Source of the DNA: Ascidia mentula
Lineage: Eukaryota > Chordata > Ascidiacea > Phlebobranchia > Ascidiidae
Direction of reading: 5' to 3'
Assembly: GCA_947561715.1 (NCBI GenBank)
Contig: OX387198.1
Location: forward strand, 16,678,001 to 16,742,000
DNA length: 64,000 nt
Both the position numbers and the translations under genes were made by a program. The notes under the pieces are model-generated. The model saw only the letters and a program-made list of their open reading frames with translations. It was not told where the DNA came from and searched no databases. Shown one piece after another: positions 30,168 through 39,870 of the stretch (position 1 is the stretch's first letter; each line of letters opens with the position of its first letter).

Positions 30168-30420
30168 CAGCAAAGTGGTAGGGTAATTCATTTCATTTTA
30201 TGTTTGATATCTTTGTGATGCAATTAAATATCTTTGTTTGCCAAAAATAAAATAAGTTACTAAAGTCCTTGAACAAAGCACAAGATTATACGGTTTCATG
30301 TAATAGTTTCTGTTTTTACTTAAGCAATGACAAAAAAGAAATACGCGTTACATTAACTGTATCACCCAGAAAATGACTCGTTTACACCAACCATGCTTTG
30401 CTTTTAACGAAATGTCCACA
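30168..30420 (-). pseudogene. BAF-like 5' end joined to another sequence
   Basis: The minus strand carries the 5' flank and first codons (M-N-Y-P-T-T-L, ATG at 30,191) of the BAF-like gene, as at 36,510. It then switches to sequence homologous to the small frame at 59,866-60,153 (F-D-I-H-E-D-Y-A-V-T-D-V). The switch point has only a few bases in common, which suggests an illegitimate recombination joint. Confidence 0.65.
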
Positions 30421-31019
30421 GGCAGTAAAAGAAATTCACAGGCAGTAAAACCTATCCGTAATTTGCAGAGGTAAAAACAGCTTACAGTTATAAAACTCGC
30501 ACAGGTAAACGTGTCTGCACACAATGACTACGTTCAAAATCTTGAACAACTTTTCACGCTAGATGGCGATCGCGAGTAAGCACGGTCTGTCACCGGCAAA
30601 ACGCTGTTATGCAGCCTCTAAGGCTAACAACCTGAAAATATACATGTATATCAACACGAATAAGGGAAAATACATTAAAGAAAAGATATCCCCAAATCCA
30701 ACATCTTTTTATTAAAGTCATGTTTTTTAGTCAAACTTAACTTTCGATGCGAGTTGGCTGTTAGATTTCTTTAATTCAGAACCTAAAGCACAAAGTTATT
30801 TAGTTGACCAGGATTTTGCCATAAAGTAAGTGTCTTGTTTGCCTAGTGGTTAATCTAACAAAGAGGATGCGTCATCGTACTCTTAAGTTAGACTTGTTTC
30901 TGAAATACGTACTCATGCCTAAATATTTTGTTGCATTTTGTGTCTTTAAGATACGGATGACCTGTCGTCTCACCATTCTCGCCCCTAAACCTCGGTTGCA
31001 GTGAATTATTTTGTTATAG
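30421..31019. repeat. Dispersed intergenic repeat
   Basis: Matches 37,143-37,720 and 58,622-58,974, with blocks such as CTCGCACAGGTAAACGTGTC and TTTAGTTGACCAGGATTTTG. No convincing reading frame on either strand. Confidence 0.75.
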
Positions 31020-31768
31020 ATTTAACAAGTCGCCAAACCCGGTTGTTCATGATTCTGTAGTTTCGCAGTTATGCCACAATATTGTAAACAATTGTTTGTA
31101 ATTGTGATGTAAGGAATAGTCGTACGTAAGTGTAGTTTGATACTTTAACTGTTTTTTAACAAGCCATGGTTGGCATAGTAACCTACTATATTTTTGCCTG
31201 AGTGCTTGGAACAAACCCAGTTTATTTCCTACATTATTGGAAATAGACCAACCCGGATGACTTTTCGGGGGACAAAAAAATGTTAGGCAAGACGTAGTTT
31301 ATCCGGTTTTTGTTTGATTCCTTATCAGCATTATCCGGTCGTGCAGCCATTTCGACAAAAAATAAATTTGCGGCAATTGTTTCTTTTATTAAACAATTTT
31401 TTTTCATTTAAGCCTGTTAGTATTATCAGCGTTTTGCAAAAAAATTTGGAAGGAGACACGCCGTATAAAATGGAACTAAAATAATTAGTTTTTAAAATTA
31501 TACCCTGTGTTCATAAACAAGTTGATGTGCTTGGCTTTATATTTACAAGTTTTGAACACATCCCCGAAATAAAATAGTTATCATCCTACTCCCAACAAAT
31601 ACATTATTAATCCAGGTGAAACAAAACGGACATTTTACAGAATTTTTAGTGAAGTTTTACATTTAGTACTGAAACCATTTATTTTTTTCCTTTTTTACCC
31701 TTTTTCCCATTTCTCTTCTAAGCAAAACTGCTGTATCACATTCCACGGTGTTAATCCAATTGAAAACT
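31020..31768 (+). repeat. Second copy of the 28,599-29,248 repeat
   Basis: Longer than the first copy by about 100 bp near its start. Ends at AATCCAATTGAAAACT, the same block at which the first copy meets Penelope sequence. Confidence 0.8.
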
Positions 31769-32061
31769 GAAAATAGGTTTTGACCACCAGGTATCATAAT
31801 GAATTATGAATCTGACGTTCTTCTGGTGAAAAACAACAAATATACACCTTTTGTTTAAAAAAGATTGTATTTTCTGACGTTTCGCCTGTACTGGGCTTCT
31901 TCACAGAGAATAAAGCAAACACAGTAGTGAAGCGAACCCACAGGGCAAAGAAATTATGCGACGAAAATGAACAAAAGGGCGTAACAGCTAAAACACAGCG
32001 GGACATAATTCAATGGACAACATCGATCATGGGTCAAACGGCCAAACATGGGAAACAAAAG

Positions 32062-32700
32062 TCACGAATTGTTACGGGCGAAATTGCGGAACACGGGCGA
32101 AAGTACTTTTCCATCGTTTCGATTTAAAACATCAGGTAGTGAATTAACATAATAATTTTCCACAACCAACCGTTTTGCCAAAATTGTTTCTTGTTTTAAT
32201 ACTTTTGCTTCCTTCCAATTGATACGGTGGTCGGTGTCAAGCATGTGGGCACATAGGGCAGATTTATTGGGTTCCATATTGCGTATGGCTGCCTTGTGTT
32301 CTTTAATATGAGACTTTAAATTGCGCTTAGTCCGGCCAATATACACAGTGTTACAATCAAGACAAGGTATTAAGTAAACTACACCGGTCATCTGAAGCAT
32401 GGAAATACGGTCTTTCGGTTTGGGAAATATGTTTTCTAAAGTGCATACCGGTTTCATTGCAACTTTTATGCCAGTGGCGTTGAGTATTCTTGAGATCCGC
32501 TCAGAAAGTCCCTGTACATAAGGTATGGAAGTGAATGTTGTGTATGTTTGTGTGGGTTTGTTGTGCGTGTGGGGTGTGAGATTTAGGTTGGTGGGAAATT
32601 TGTTTAGTTTTAGGACATTCCGAATGTGTTTGCGTTCAACCCTCAGAGTGTGTGGATCGCCAATATGTGTAATCGTTCTGTTATATAAGGTTCTGGTCAC
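32062..32700 (-). CDS. Penelope-like GIY-YIG endonuclease part
   Basis: A 212-codon frame. After a linker (F-P-T-N-L-N-L-T-P, then V-Q-G-L-S-E-R-I) comes the GIY-YIG core: G-V-V-Y-L-I-P-C-L-D-C-N-T-V-Y-I-G-R-T, then K-S-H-I-K-E-H-K-A-A-I-R. The C-terminus ends F-R-N-F-A-R-N-N-S. This single-strand nicking domain follows the reverse transcriptase in Penelope elements. The upstream reverse-transcriptase part lies in another frame just 5' (32,697-33,107), so the element is not intact. Confidence 0.85.
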   Translation of the reverse strand: MTRTLYNRTITHIGDPHTLRVERKHIRNVLKLNKFPTNLNLTPHTHNKPTQTYTTFTSIPYVQGLSERISRILNATGIKVAMKPVCTLENIFPKPKDRISMLQMTGVVYLIPCLDCNTVYIGRTKRNLKSHIKEHKAAIRNMEPNKSALCAHMLDTDHRINWKEAKVLKQETILAKRLVVENYYVNSLPDVLNRNDGKVLSPVFRNFARNNS

Positions 32701-33107
32701 AATGAGTTTTTGATGTTTCGGATGGTGTGAGGTGTATTGTAAGTAGCGGTTAGTGTGTGTGTAGGCTTGTAAAAAATGGATGTGGTAAGTTTCCCGTCCG
32801 GTTTTGCAGTGACGTTTACGTCCAAAAATGACAGACTATGGTTGTGTTGTGTTTTCTGGGCAAACTTGATAGAAGGTTCGATGTTGTTTATGTGATCATG
32901 AAATCCTGCGACCTCGTCTTTTGCTATGATGACGTACGTGTCATCGACATAGAGGAGCCAAAGTCGCGGGGGTGTTTTGAAGGAAGCAAGAGCGGTTTGC
33001 ACAATCTGTTCCATTGTAATGTTCACAAGGAAGGCATCCATACGCAATATGGAACCCAATAAATCTGCTCTATGTGCCCACATGCTTGACACCGACCACC
33101 GTATCAA
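32697..33107 (-). CDS. Penelope-like reverse transcriptase, C-terminal part
   Basis: Contains W-L-L-Y-V-D-D-T-Y-V-I, the catalytic Y-V-D-D motif, and F-L-D-V-N-V-T, a block typical of Penelope reverse transcriptases. The N-terminal half of the domain is missing. It continues into the endonuclease part after a frame change at about 32,700. Confidence 0.85.
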   Translation of the reverse strand: MIRWSVSSMWAHRADLLGSILRMDAFLVNITMEQIVQTALASFKTPPRLWLLYVDDTYVIIAKDEVAGFHDHINNIEPSIKFAQKTQHNHSLSFLDVNVTAKPDGKLTTSIFYKPTHTLTATYNTPHTIRNIKNSL

Positions 33108-33177
33108 TTGGAAGGAAGCAAAAGTATTAAAACAAGAAACAATTTTGGCAAAACGGTTGGTTGTGGAAAATTATTAA
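32985..33177 (+). repeat. Inverted fragment of the same Penelope-like element
   Basis: Plus-strand copy of the region coding for N-M-E-P-N-K-S-A-L-C-A-H-M-L and on to V-V-E-N-Y. It lies head-to-head with the minus-strand element, forming a foldback. Confidence 0.85.
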
Positions 33178-33189
33178 TATGTAAATTCG

Positions 33190-34348
33190 CTACCTGGGTG
33201 CAAAATATTTGGAGTTGATAACTTTGAAAATGAAACGTCAGAAAATACAATCTTTTTTAAACAAAAGGTGTATATTTGTTGTTTTTCACCAGAAGAACGT
33301 CAGATTCATAATTCGTAAATCCAATCAACGTACCGGACAAACCTGAAACATAATGACCTTTTTACTTTTATTTTCAACTAAGGCACTTTTAGAAATCTCT
33401 TTTTACCAATTTGAACCTGGTCTCACCAATCCGTGGAAGTTGGGAATTGGAAAGTCCCTAAATTGTGATGCTAATAAACTCATCATGTTCCATTGCAGGT
33501 TCTAACAGTCACTAAAATTAATTTTCAAGCAAATTGGTTTACTGCTGTTGGGCGGAAACAAACTAGAAATGCATAAAGTGATAAAGTCAGAAGACCTGAT
33601 ATTTATGTATAATTTATACATCAGTCACGGCATAATCCTCATGGATATCGAATAAACAATATTGAATAAAATTGCAGATCGTCCATTTGACATGCTGCAA
33701 ACTGACAACTTGGGCACCGCGTAGAAGTCAGTGATCTTACACACGTGATCCGCTTGGGCTTCTTGTGCCATTTGAAGTACGCGGCTAACGTGCCATCACC
33801 ATGCATTGATTCATAAGTGGGAAAACTATCGATGCCAGGTTTTGAGGCAGAAAACTGTAGTAATCTCTTCTGGCATATATCAGCTTTTGCAATTGCTAGG
33901 GTTATTGTGTGCCATTGTTTATTTGTAAATTAGTCTTTGCGACAAACAAGCCAGGTTTTTACCTCAAACAGGTAAAGTTACCGCTTGAGCGAATGTTAAA
34001 AATGTCTTCTTTGTGACGCAACAATCATCACCCAGCAAAACTCAACGAGCGTTTGGTGGAAACTTTTGTTCTTCTCCCAGTCAATTGTAACTCAAAACGT
34101 TCGTACACGTGTACTATAATCCTGCGAAACCAATTTCTCTACCATCAGCCGTTGAATGGAAACTTTTGTTAAACTTTCTTATTTTTGTTTTCACCATTAG
34201 ATACTATTAATATACAGGAAAGCCATTTGTGAAACTTTGTATACTTGCTACAGAAATGTATCAAGCGAAACCAATTACCATTGGATGAAAATTTTTGTTT
34301 AACTTAAATCCTTCTCGTCAGCACCAACATTGGTTTGTGATAAAATAT
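33190..34348. repeat. Intergenic repeats; copies at 29.8, 35.0 and 59.5-60.3 kb
   Basis: The stretch 33,284-33,697 repeats 29,761-30,165; 33,698-33,904 is a copy of the 59,866-60,153 frame that is no longer open; 33,905-34,050 repeats 35,040-35,190 and 60,130-60,280. From about 34,050 a block with ACGTTCGTACACGTG also occurs near 35,580 and 60,345. No gene seen. Confidence 0.7.
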
Positions 34349-34660
34349 TCATCCAATTAATCTTTTTGAATCATCAAACGACAAAAATTTTACTTTGCTC
34401 TGGGACGGCAAAATAAGTGTTTGTATTTTTGAGTCGCGAAACAAAAGTTTGGCAAGAGAACGCGGTTCAGTGTATAAGGGAATTCCACAAACGTTATTAA
34501 AGTTGTGAAACTTATTCATAGGTAAAGAATTGACAACATCTGGTAAGAGGGTGCGGTCTATAAACATCAGGTTCAAAAACAACATACATACACAGTTAAT
34601 GTAATTTAAACACTTCGAAAAACTTGTGTAAAGTCCAAATAAACCAGTGTTAAACGGCAA
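34349..34660 (-). CDS. Unassigned open frame, possible exon
   Basis: A 103-codon open frame without an ATG at its start but preceded on its strand by TCTTCAG, so it could be a terminal exon. It includes P-D-V-V-N-S-L-P-M-N-K-F-H-N-F and ends S-K-R-L-I-G stop. It matches no family I recognise and has no second copy in the window. It may be chance or a host exon. Confidence 0.25.
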   Translation of the reverse strand: MPFNTGLFGLYTSFSKCLNYINCVCMLFLNLMFIDRTLLPDVVNSLPMNKFHNFNNVCGIPLYTEPRSLAKLLFRDSKIQTLILPSQSKVKFLSFDDSKRLIG

Positions 34661-34699
34661 CCTGAAGACACTAGACTAAATTTTATGCGCATACATATG

Positions 34700-36130
34700 C
34701 GGACTGACGAACATCTACGAATTCTTTCGGCCATTCAGTGAAAACTTTTTATTCGACTTAATTCATGTATTCTTTTTTAGATTTGTGGTATATAATTTAA
34801 TAGTTGTCGTTGACCAGTTTATAAGTAAAAAATTATGCATACATTTGATTTCACGCTTCGATACTGTTAAGATAATCATTTGAAATTTTTTTTCATTTCT
34901 GTTTAAAAAGTGTAACTCCCGTTTCAAGTTCACAGATTCACTTAATGCTTCGTGGCAATGCATCTTCATACCATATCACGGCAAAATTATTAAAAATTGT
35001 GAGATTATTTGCTTTAAAACCTAAAAATACTATAGTGCGTTCAATTGCTAGGGTTGTTGTGCGCCATTGTTTATTTGTAAATTAGTCTTTGCGACAAACA
35101 AGCCAGGTTTTTACCTCAAACAGGTAAAGTTACCGCTTGAGCGAATGTTAAAAATGTCTTCTTTGTGACGCAACAATCATCACCCAACAAAACCAAACTC
35201 TCGATCAACGAAACCAATTTCTTTACCACCGACAATTGGATGGAAATTTCTTTTTAGTCAGCAGCAACACTTTATCCGCATTTGTTTGTTGACACTTATA
35301 TTGCGGCCCTTGAGTTACTTTGAAAGTTTTCATTTAGCCGTTGCAAAATTCAGGTCCACATGATGTTGTTTACATTCGAATGACCGTTTTGCTATCTTTT
35401 CCCTGGTGCTTCAAACAAGTTCCTGGGTTAGAAACTCTTAACAAAAGAAGTTGCCGCTTCATCGATTTTTGAAAATGTCTTCTTTATGACGCAACAATGA
35501 TCACCCAGCAAACCTAAGCTCTCGATCAACAAGCGTTTGATGGAAACTTTTGTTCTTCTCCCAGTCAATTGTAACTCAAAACGTTCGTACACGTGTTATA
35601 CGATCCTGCGAAACCAATTTCTCTACCATCAGCCGTTGAATGGAAACTTTTGTTTAACATTTTTATTTTTGTTTTCACCATTAGATATTTTGCGCGCATG
35701 CATATGCGAACTGATAAAAATCTGCGAATTCTTCCGGCGATTTGGTTGAAACTTTTGTTCGACGTATTTTATTTATTCGTTTTAGGATTTGAGGTATTTA
35801 ATTAAATTGAAAATTCTTTAAATTTTTTTTCCTTTCTAATGCTTCGTATCAATGCATCTTCATACCACATCATGGCAAAATTATTAAATATTTGTGTGAT
35901 TATTTGCTTTAAAACCTAAAAATACTAACGTGTGTTTAAATTTTTGTTGAATTGTTTTATTTCAAGAAAACGTTTCCAATCGGCGATTTAGAATCTTTTT
36001 CGTGGGAAAGTTGCAGTGCAACGTGAACTTGTTGATCTTAGTTTTAGTCATCAATACTGATATTTACTTAAACCATTCATTTCTTTACACACAATGTTAA
36101 AGTAAACCTTTCTAAAACAACACGCGGTCA
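34700..36130. other. Intergenic repeats, no gene
   Basis: Two to three rounds of related blocks are seen (TTGCGACAAACAAGCCAGG at about 35,090; CCGTTGAATGGAAACTTTTG at about 35,635 and 34,150). No supported reading frame. Confidence 0.5.
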
Positions 36131-36134
36131 ACAT

Positions 36135-36140
36135 TTTATT
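36135..36140 (-). terminator. Polyadenylation signal of the BAF-like gene
   Basis: AATAAA on the minus strand, 43 bp past the stop codon. Confidence 0.6.
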
Positions 36141-36182
36141 CAGTTTATCAACAGCAGATTTGAAAACTGGTGATTTTCAAAT

Positions 36183-36510
36183 TTATTGAAAGTTGTCATA
36201 CCAACTATCATAATCACGATAAGCGTTTTGGGCATAGTCAGATCTCATGCCAAACTCACGCTTCATAAATCCAACAAATTGTTGTTGATTTCTTCCATCA
36301 AGATATACACGGTACAAATCTGTAGCCTGAAAAAAAATAAATTATCATAATGTTGATTTTGCGTATTCTTAACTTATTTATCTGTGAGTATCCTTTGTCA
36401 GTCATTCGTTGTGCATAGTTTCTGGCAATTCCAGGTACTCGACTAATTGCGTGATCCCTTATGGAACCGGAAACGTAGTCATCATGTTTCAAAGTGGTAG
36501 GGTAATTCAT
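36183..36510 (-). CDS. BANF1-like: BAF-like protein (barrier-to-autointegration factor family)
   Basis: Two exons, 36,510-36,382 and 36,326-36,183, give 90 aa; BAF has 89. The N-terminus P-T-T-L-K-H-D-D-Y-V matches T-T-S-Q-K-H-R-D-F-V of BAF. The helix-hairpin-helix core R-V-P-G-I-A aligns with S-L-A-G-I-G, D-K-G-Y with E-R-G-F, and the end R-D-Y-D-S-W-Y-D-N-F with L-R-E-W-C-D-A-F, almost without gaps. BAF dimers bind double-stranded DNA, bridge chromatin and LEM-domain lamina proteins, and restrain foreign cytosolic DNA. The 55-bp intron has a good acceptor, but its first bases read ATAAAT, not GTAAAT, so splicing may fail in this copy. Divergence from BAF is high, so a specialised paralogue or a recent pseudogene are both possible. 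Remnants of the same gene lie 3' of NLR1 and NLR2. Confidence 0.82.
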
Positions 36511-37900
36511 TTTATGTTTGATATCTTTGTTTGCCAAAAATAAAATAAAATAAGTTACTAAAGTCCTTGAACAAAGCACACGATTATACGGTTTCATGTA
36601 ATAGTTTCTGTTTTTACTTAAGTAGTGACAAAAAAGAAATACATGTTACATTAGCCGCATCACTTAGAAAATGATTCGTTTACACCAACCATGCTTTGCT
36701 TTTAGCGAAATGCTACGGTCATGTGATTATTCTAATCTTCTGGGTGACGTAAGCCACTGGCCATGCAAACAACATTCTAAGGGAAATGACGTTTGTTTTC
36801 TCAACCTGCACAGACGACCACGTGGAGCGAAATCAAATTCCACATAGTTAACCGTTGGTTGAAACACTTTTGTTCGATTTGTTGTCACAAAACTCACATC
36901 AAATAGTAGTTTAAACCTTGTTGCTAATATCCAATTAAAAGTAAACTCAACATTAATAATTGGATCTCACTCATTCATTGAAACGATATTCGTAAAAGTC
37001 AAAATATTGATTTTAATAAAGTAGTTTCTGAAAGTAACCTCACTTGACTTCTCTACGATTCACATTTTTGTTCTCATCGGGATTCGAACTCAGTATATCC
37101 TGGCCAGGAAAACCCTTTTCTCGCAAATTAGAAATTGTAGGCATTCAAAAACTATCCGTAATTTGCAGATGTAACAATAGCTCACAGTTATAAAACTCGC
37201 ACAGGTAAACGTGTCTGCACACAATGAACGACTTTTAACGCTAGATGTCGATCGAGAGTCTGTCACCGTCAAAACTCTGTTTTTTAGCCTCTAAGGCGAC
37301 TTGTATCCTGAAACTATTCATGTATTGCGCTTAACACGAATATGGGAGAAAACGTAAAAGAATATAGCTCCAAATCCAACATCTTTTCATTGAAGTCGTG
37401 TTTGTTTCTTAAGTCAAACTTAACTTTCGATGCAAGTTGCCTGCTAGATTTCTTTAATTTTGAACCTAAATCACAAAGTTATTTAGTTGACCAGGATTTT
37501 GTCGTAAAGTAAGTGTCTTGTTTGCCTGGTGGTTAATCGAACAAAGAGAGTGCATTATCGTACTCTTAAGTTAGACTTGTTTCTGAAATACGTACTCATG
37601 TCTTAATATTTTGTTGCATATGTGCAGATAAATTTTGTGTCTTCAAAATACCATTCTCGCCCCAAAACCTCGGTTGCAGCGAGTTTTTTTTATAGATTTA
37701 ACAAGTCGCTAAATCCGGTTGTCAATGATTCTGCAGTTTTACAGTAATGTCACAATATTGTAAACGATTGTTTGTAGTTGTGATGTAAGGAATAATCGTA
37801 TATAAGTGCAGCTTTTATGGGCCCTGGTTGGCATAGTAACTAACTATTATATTTTTGTCTGCGTGCTCGGAACAAGTCCAGAATATGTTTTCAACTGCAG
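36511..37900. repeat. BAF-like gene 5' flank and intergenic repeats
   Basis: 36,490-36,760 matches 30,168-30,420 and contains the putative promoter of the BAF-like gene. 36,670-36,850 resembles 60,715-60,870. 37,143-37,720 repeats 30,430-31,030 and 58,622-58,974. No further gene seen. Confidence 0.6.
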
Positions 37901-38040
37901 AGGTGAAACGCGCGATATCGATACAAGACTCGACAAAGCATGAACTTTAACCTCTACATTACAAAAAACATCCATCAAAACAACACAATCATAAAACAAT
38001 TATAACCACTGATGACAAGTAGACATTTTTGAACACGTAG

Positions 38041-38078
38041 ATAAATTATAAGGAAATCGAATTTTCCTTATAATTTAT
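38041..38078. repeat. Perfect 16-bp hairpin
   Basis: ATAAATTATAAGGAAA, a 6-base loop, and its exact inverse. Lies at the edge of the Gypsy fragment; function unknown. Confidence 0.8.
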
Positions 38079-38079
38079 A

Positions 38080-38560
38080 GCTCACCAAAGTCCGAAACCC
38101 AGTGGTAATGCCCGGGCAAATGTAGGAGCTGGTGATAGTAGAAACAAATTCATGCAATCTCGTAAATTGGTCGACTATTGTAAGGAAATAAATATTACCA
38201 CGTGAAGGTGGGTGCGGACCGAAGATGTTCACATTACCATGAGGAAAATGAGCCGATAGAGTCGGGGAGTGTACAAATTATGGTAGCCCTGGCAACACCA
38301 CAAGGATTGTCTCGAAACTGAGGTTGGTAACCGTTGTGCGGTATGCCCGAACTTGTAGATCAAGCTGTGCAGTTATAAAGACAGTCTTTCGGTATTTCTG
38401 TGGAGTGTACTGAGGCTCTGGATAAGTCAACGGTTTGTAGTCAGTAGCCTACACGCCGCAAAACTCAAATCCAGGAAATAGCTCGCGACTCGGTTTGTAC
38501 GAACATTTGTCGGCGAAAGTATGCACCGGACCACCCCCTAAACCGTGTTTTACAATGGGG
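38080..38560 (-). mobile_element. Ty3/Gypsy-like integrase fossil
   Basis: On the minus strand a block with G-P-H-P-P-S-R-G-N-I-Y and V-D-Q-F-T-R resembles the integrase core of Ty3/Gypsy elements. Short, isolated and broken. No terminal repeats seen. Confidence 0.6.
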
Positions 38561-38906
38561 TTGAACTGTATTCGACTCGTACAGCGGCAGCTCAATGAGG
38601 CATGTTTAATATTTTTGGAGAGCTTGATTTTCGAGCTTTCGTTTGGTTGTAAATTGAAAGTTAGGCCATAACGTTAAAAAAAGTTATTAAATGAAAAATC
38701 GATATTTTTTCATGTTTCAAAAATATATCAGATATTTTGATATAGCTTGAAAGGGTTTAGCGCGTAGAAAGCGGTAGCTTCTAATACTACAGGTCCGCTA
38801 GGTGCGCTAGGTCCCTTCTAGTACTACAGGTGCGCTGTATTCAACCTTCTAATACTACAAGTACGCTACATTCAACCTTCTAATACTGCAAGTCCGCTAT
38901 ATCCAA
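38561..38906. other. Spacer with degenerate minisatellite units
   Basis: From about 38,770 on there are scattered imperfect repeats (CTTCTAATACTACAGGTCCGC-type) that run into the 9-bp minisatellite. Some are in the inverse orientation to the main array. No gene. Confidence 0.6.
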
Positions 38907-39213
38907 GCGGACCTAGCGGACCTAGCGGACCTAGCGGACCTAGCGGACCTAGCGGACCTAGCGGACCTAGCGGACCTAGCGGACCTAGCGGACCTAGCGG
39001 ACCTAGCGGACCTAGCGGACCTAGCGGACCTAGCGGACCTAGCGGACCTAGCGGACCTAGCGGACCTAGCGGACCTAGCGGACCTAGCGGACCTAGCGGA
39101 CCTAGCGGACCTAGCGGACCTAGCGGACCTAGCGGACCTAGCGGACCTAGCGGACCTAGCGGACCTAGCGGACCTAGCGGACCTAGCGGACCTAGCGGAC
39201 CTAGCGGACCTAG
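38907..39213. repeat. 9-bp minisatellite, 34 units
   Basis: GCGGACCTA repeated without visible variation for 307 bp. The unit is a multiple of three, so on the plus strand it would read Gly-Pro-Ser repeats, but there is no surrounding gene. Such uniformity shows recent expansion. Confidence 0.97.
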
Positions 39214-39860
39214 ATATTTACTATTTAGTGAGGGGCCGTTACTTCCATTTCGCTGGGAATTGTGGAGCTGGTTGGTATTTTAACTTATATCACCTTCACC
39301 TGCATGCTCTAGGCAAGCCCTGTGTAAAATGGTAGGAAATCCTATGGCCCGAAAAGTGTTTGAATTTTCGCTTTTTGTCAAGATATCTCTGCCGCCATTG
39401 CGCTCACAAGCAGCCTCTATGACGTCACACACAATTACCTTTGTTTGAGTCCATTTCGCTGGGAATTGTGGAGCCGGTTGGTATTTTGACTTATATCACC
39501 TTCACCTGCATGCTCTAGGCAAGCCCTGTGCAAAATTATAGGAAATCCTTGGCCCGGAAAGAGATTGATTTTTGGCCTACATAAACAGTTGCTTTTTGTA
39601 TGTAATATTGGTATAGATCTGGTCCATGTTGCTCTCATTTGTGAAAAAAATTCATTATGCTGTCAATTTCCTTTGATTGTATTGTTGTTTTGCGGATGAT
39701 TAGTTAGTTACATTTCTGAATCACGATGTTATTATTTCAGAGAAATTTGAATTAAGCTGTGTTCATTCATGCGTAAACTAATTTTCGTGGATTTTTTTTT
39801 AGTTCGCCGAAATGACGACGGTCAAATATAACTAATTTAACAGAAAAAATAAAGATACAT
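39214..39860. repeat. Direct repeat of about 90 bp and spacer
   Basis: CATTTCGCTGGGAATTGTGG and the following ~85 bp occur at 39,248-39,335 and again at 39,452-39,535. From 39,835 the sequence matches the NLR3 upstream region (63,390 on). No gene. Confidence 0.75.
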
Positions 39861-39870
39861 AAGGTTTAGG

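Larger units (their letters stand above)
31800..33108 (-). mobile_element. Penelope-like element, 5'-truncated
   Basis: A minus-strand Penelope-like retroelement with the C-terminal part of its reverse transcriptase and a GIY-YIG endonuclease. The 3' end matches the fragments at 29,249-29,760 and 59,230-59,560. The 5' side ends abruptly and abuts an inverted copy of its own 3' coding part (32,985-33,177, plus strand). Such inverted arrangements are common for Penelope elements. Confidence 0.87.

Noticed and set aside
37074-37100. tRNA gene from GGGATTCGAACTC (B-box inverse); also at 58,565
   Set aside because: The T-arm stem does not pair well and no A box or cloverleaf is found; at most a SINE-like scrap.
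38907-39213. Gly-Pro-Ser repeat protein from the 9-bp array
   Set aside because: No start codon, flanking frame or splice sites; all three frames on both strands are equally open through such a repeat.
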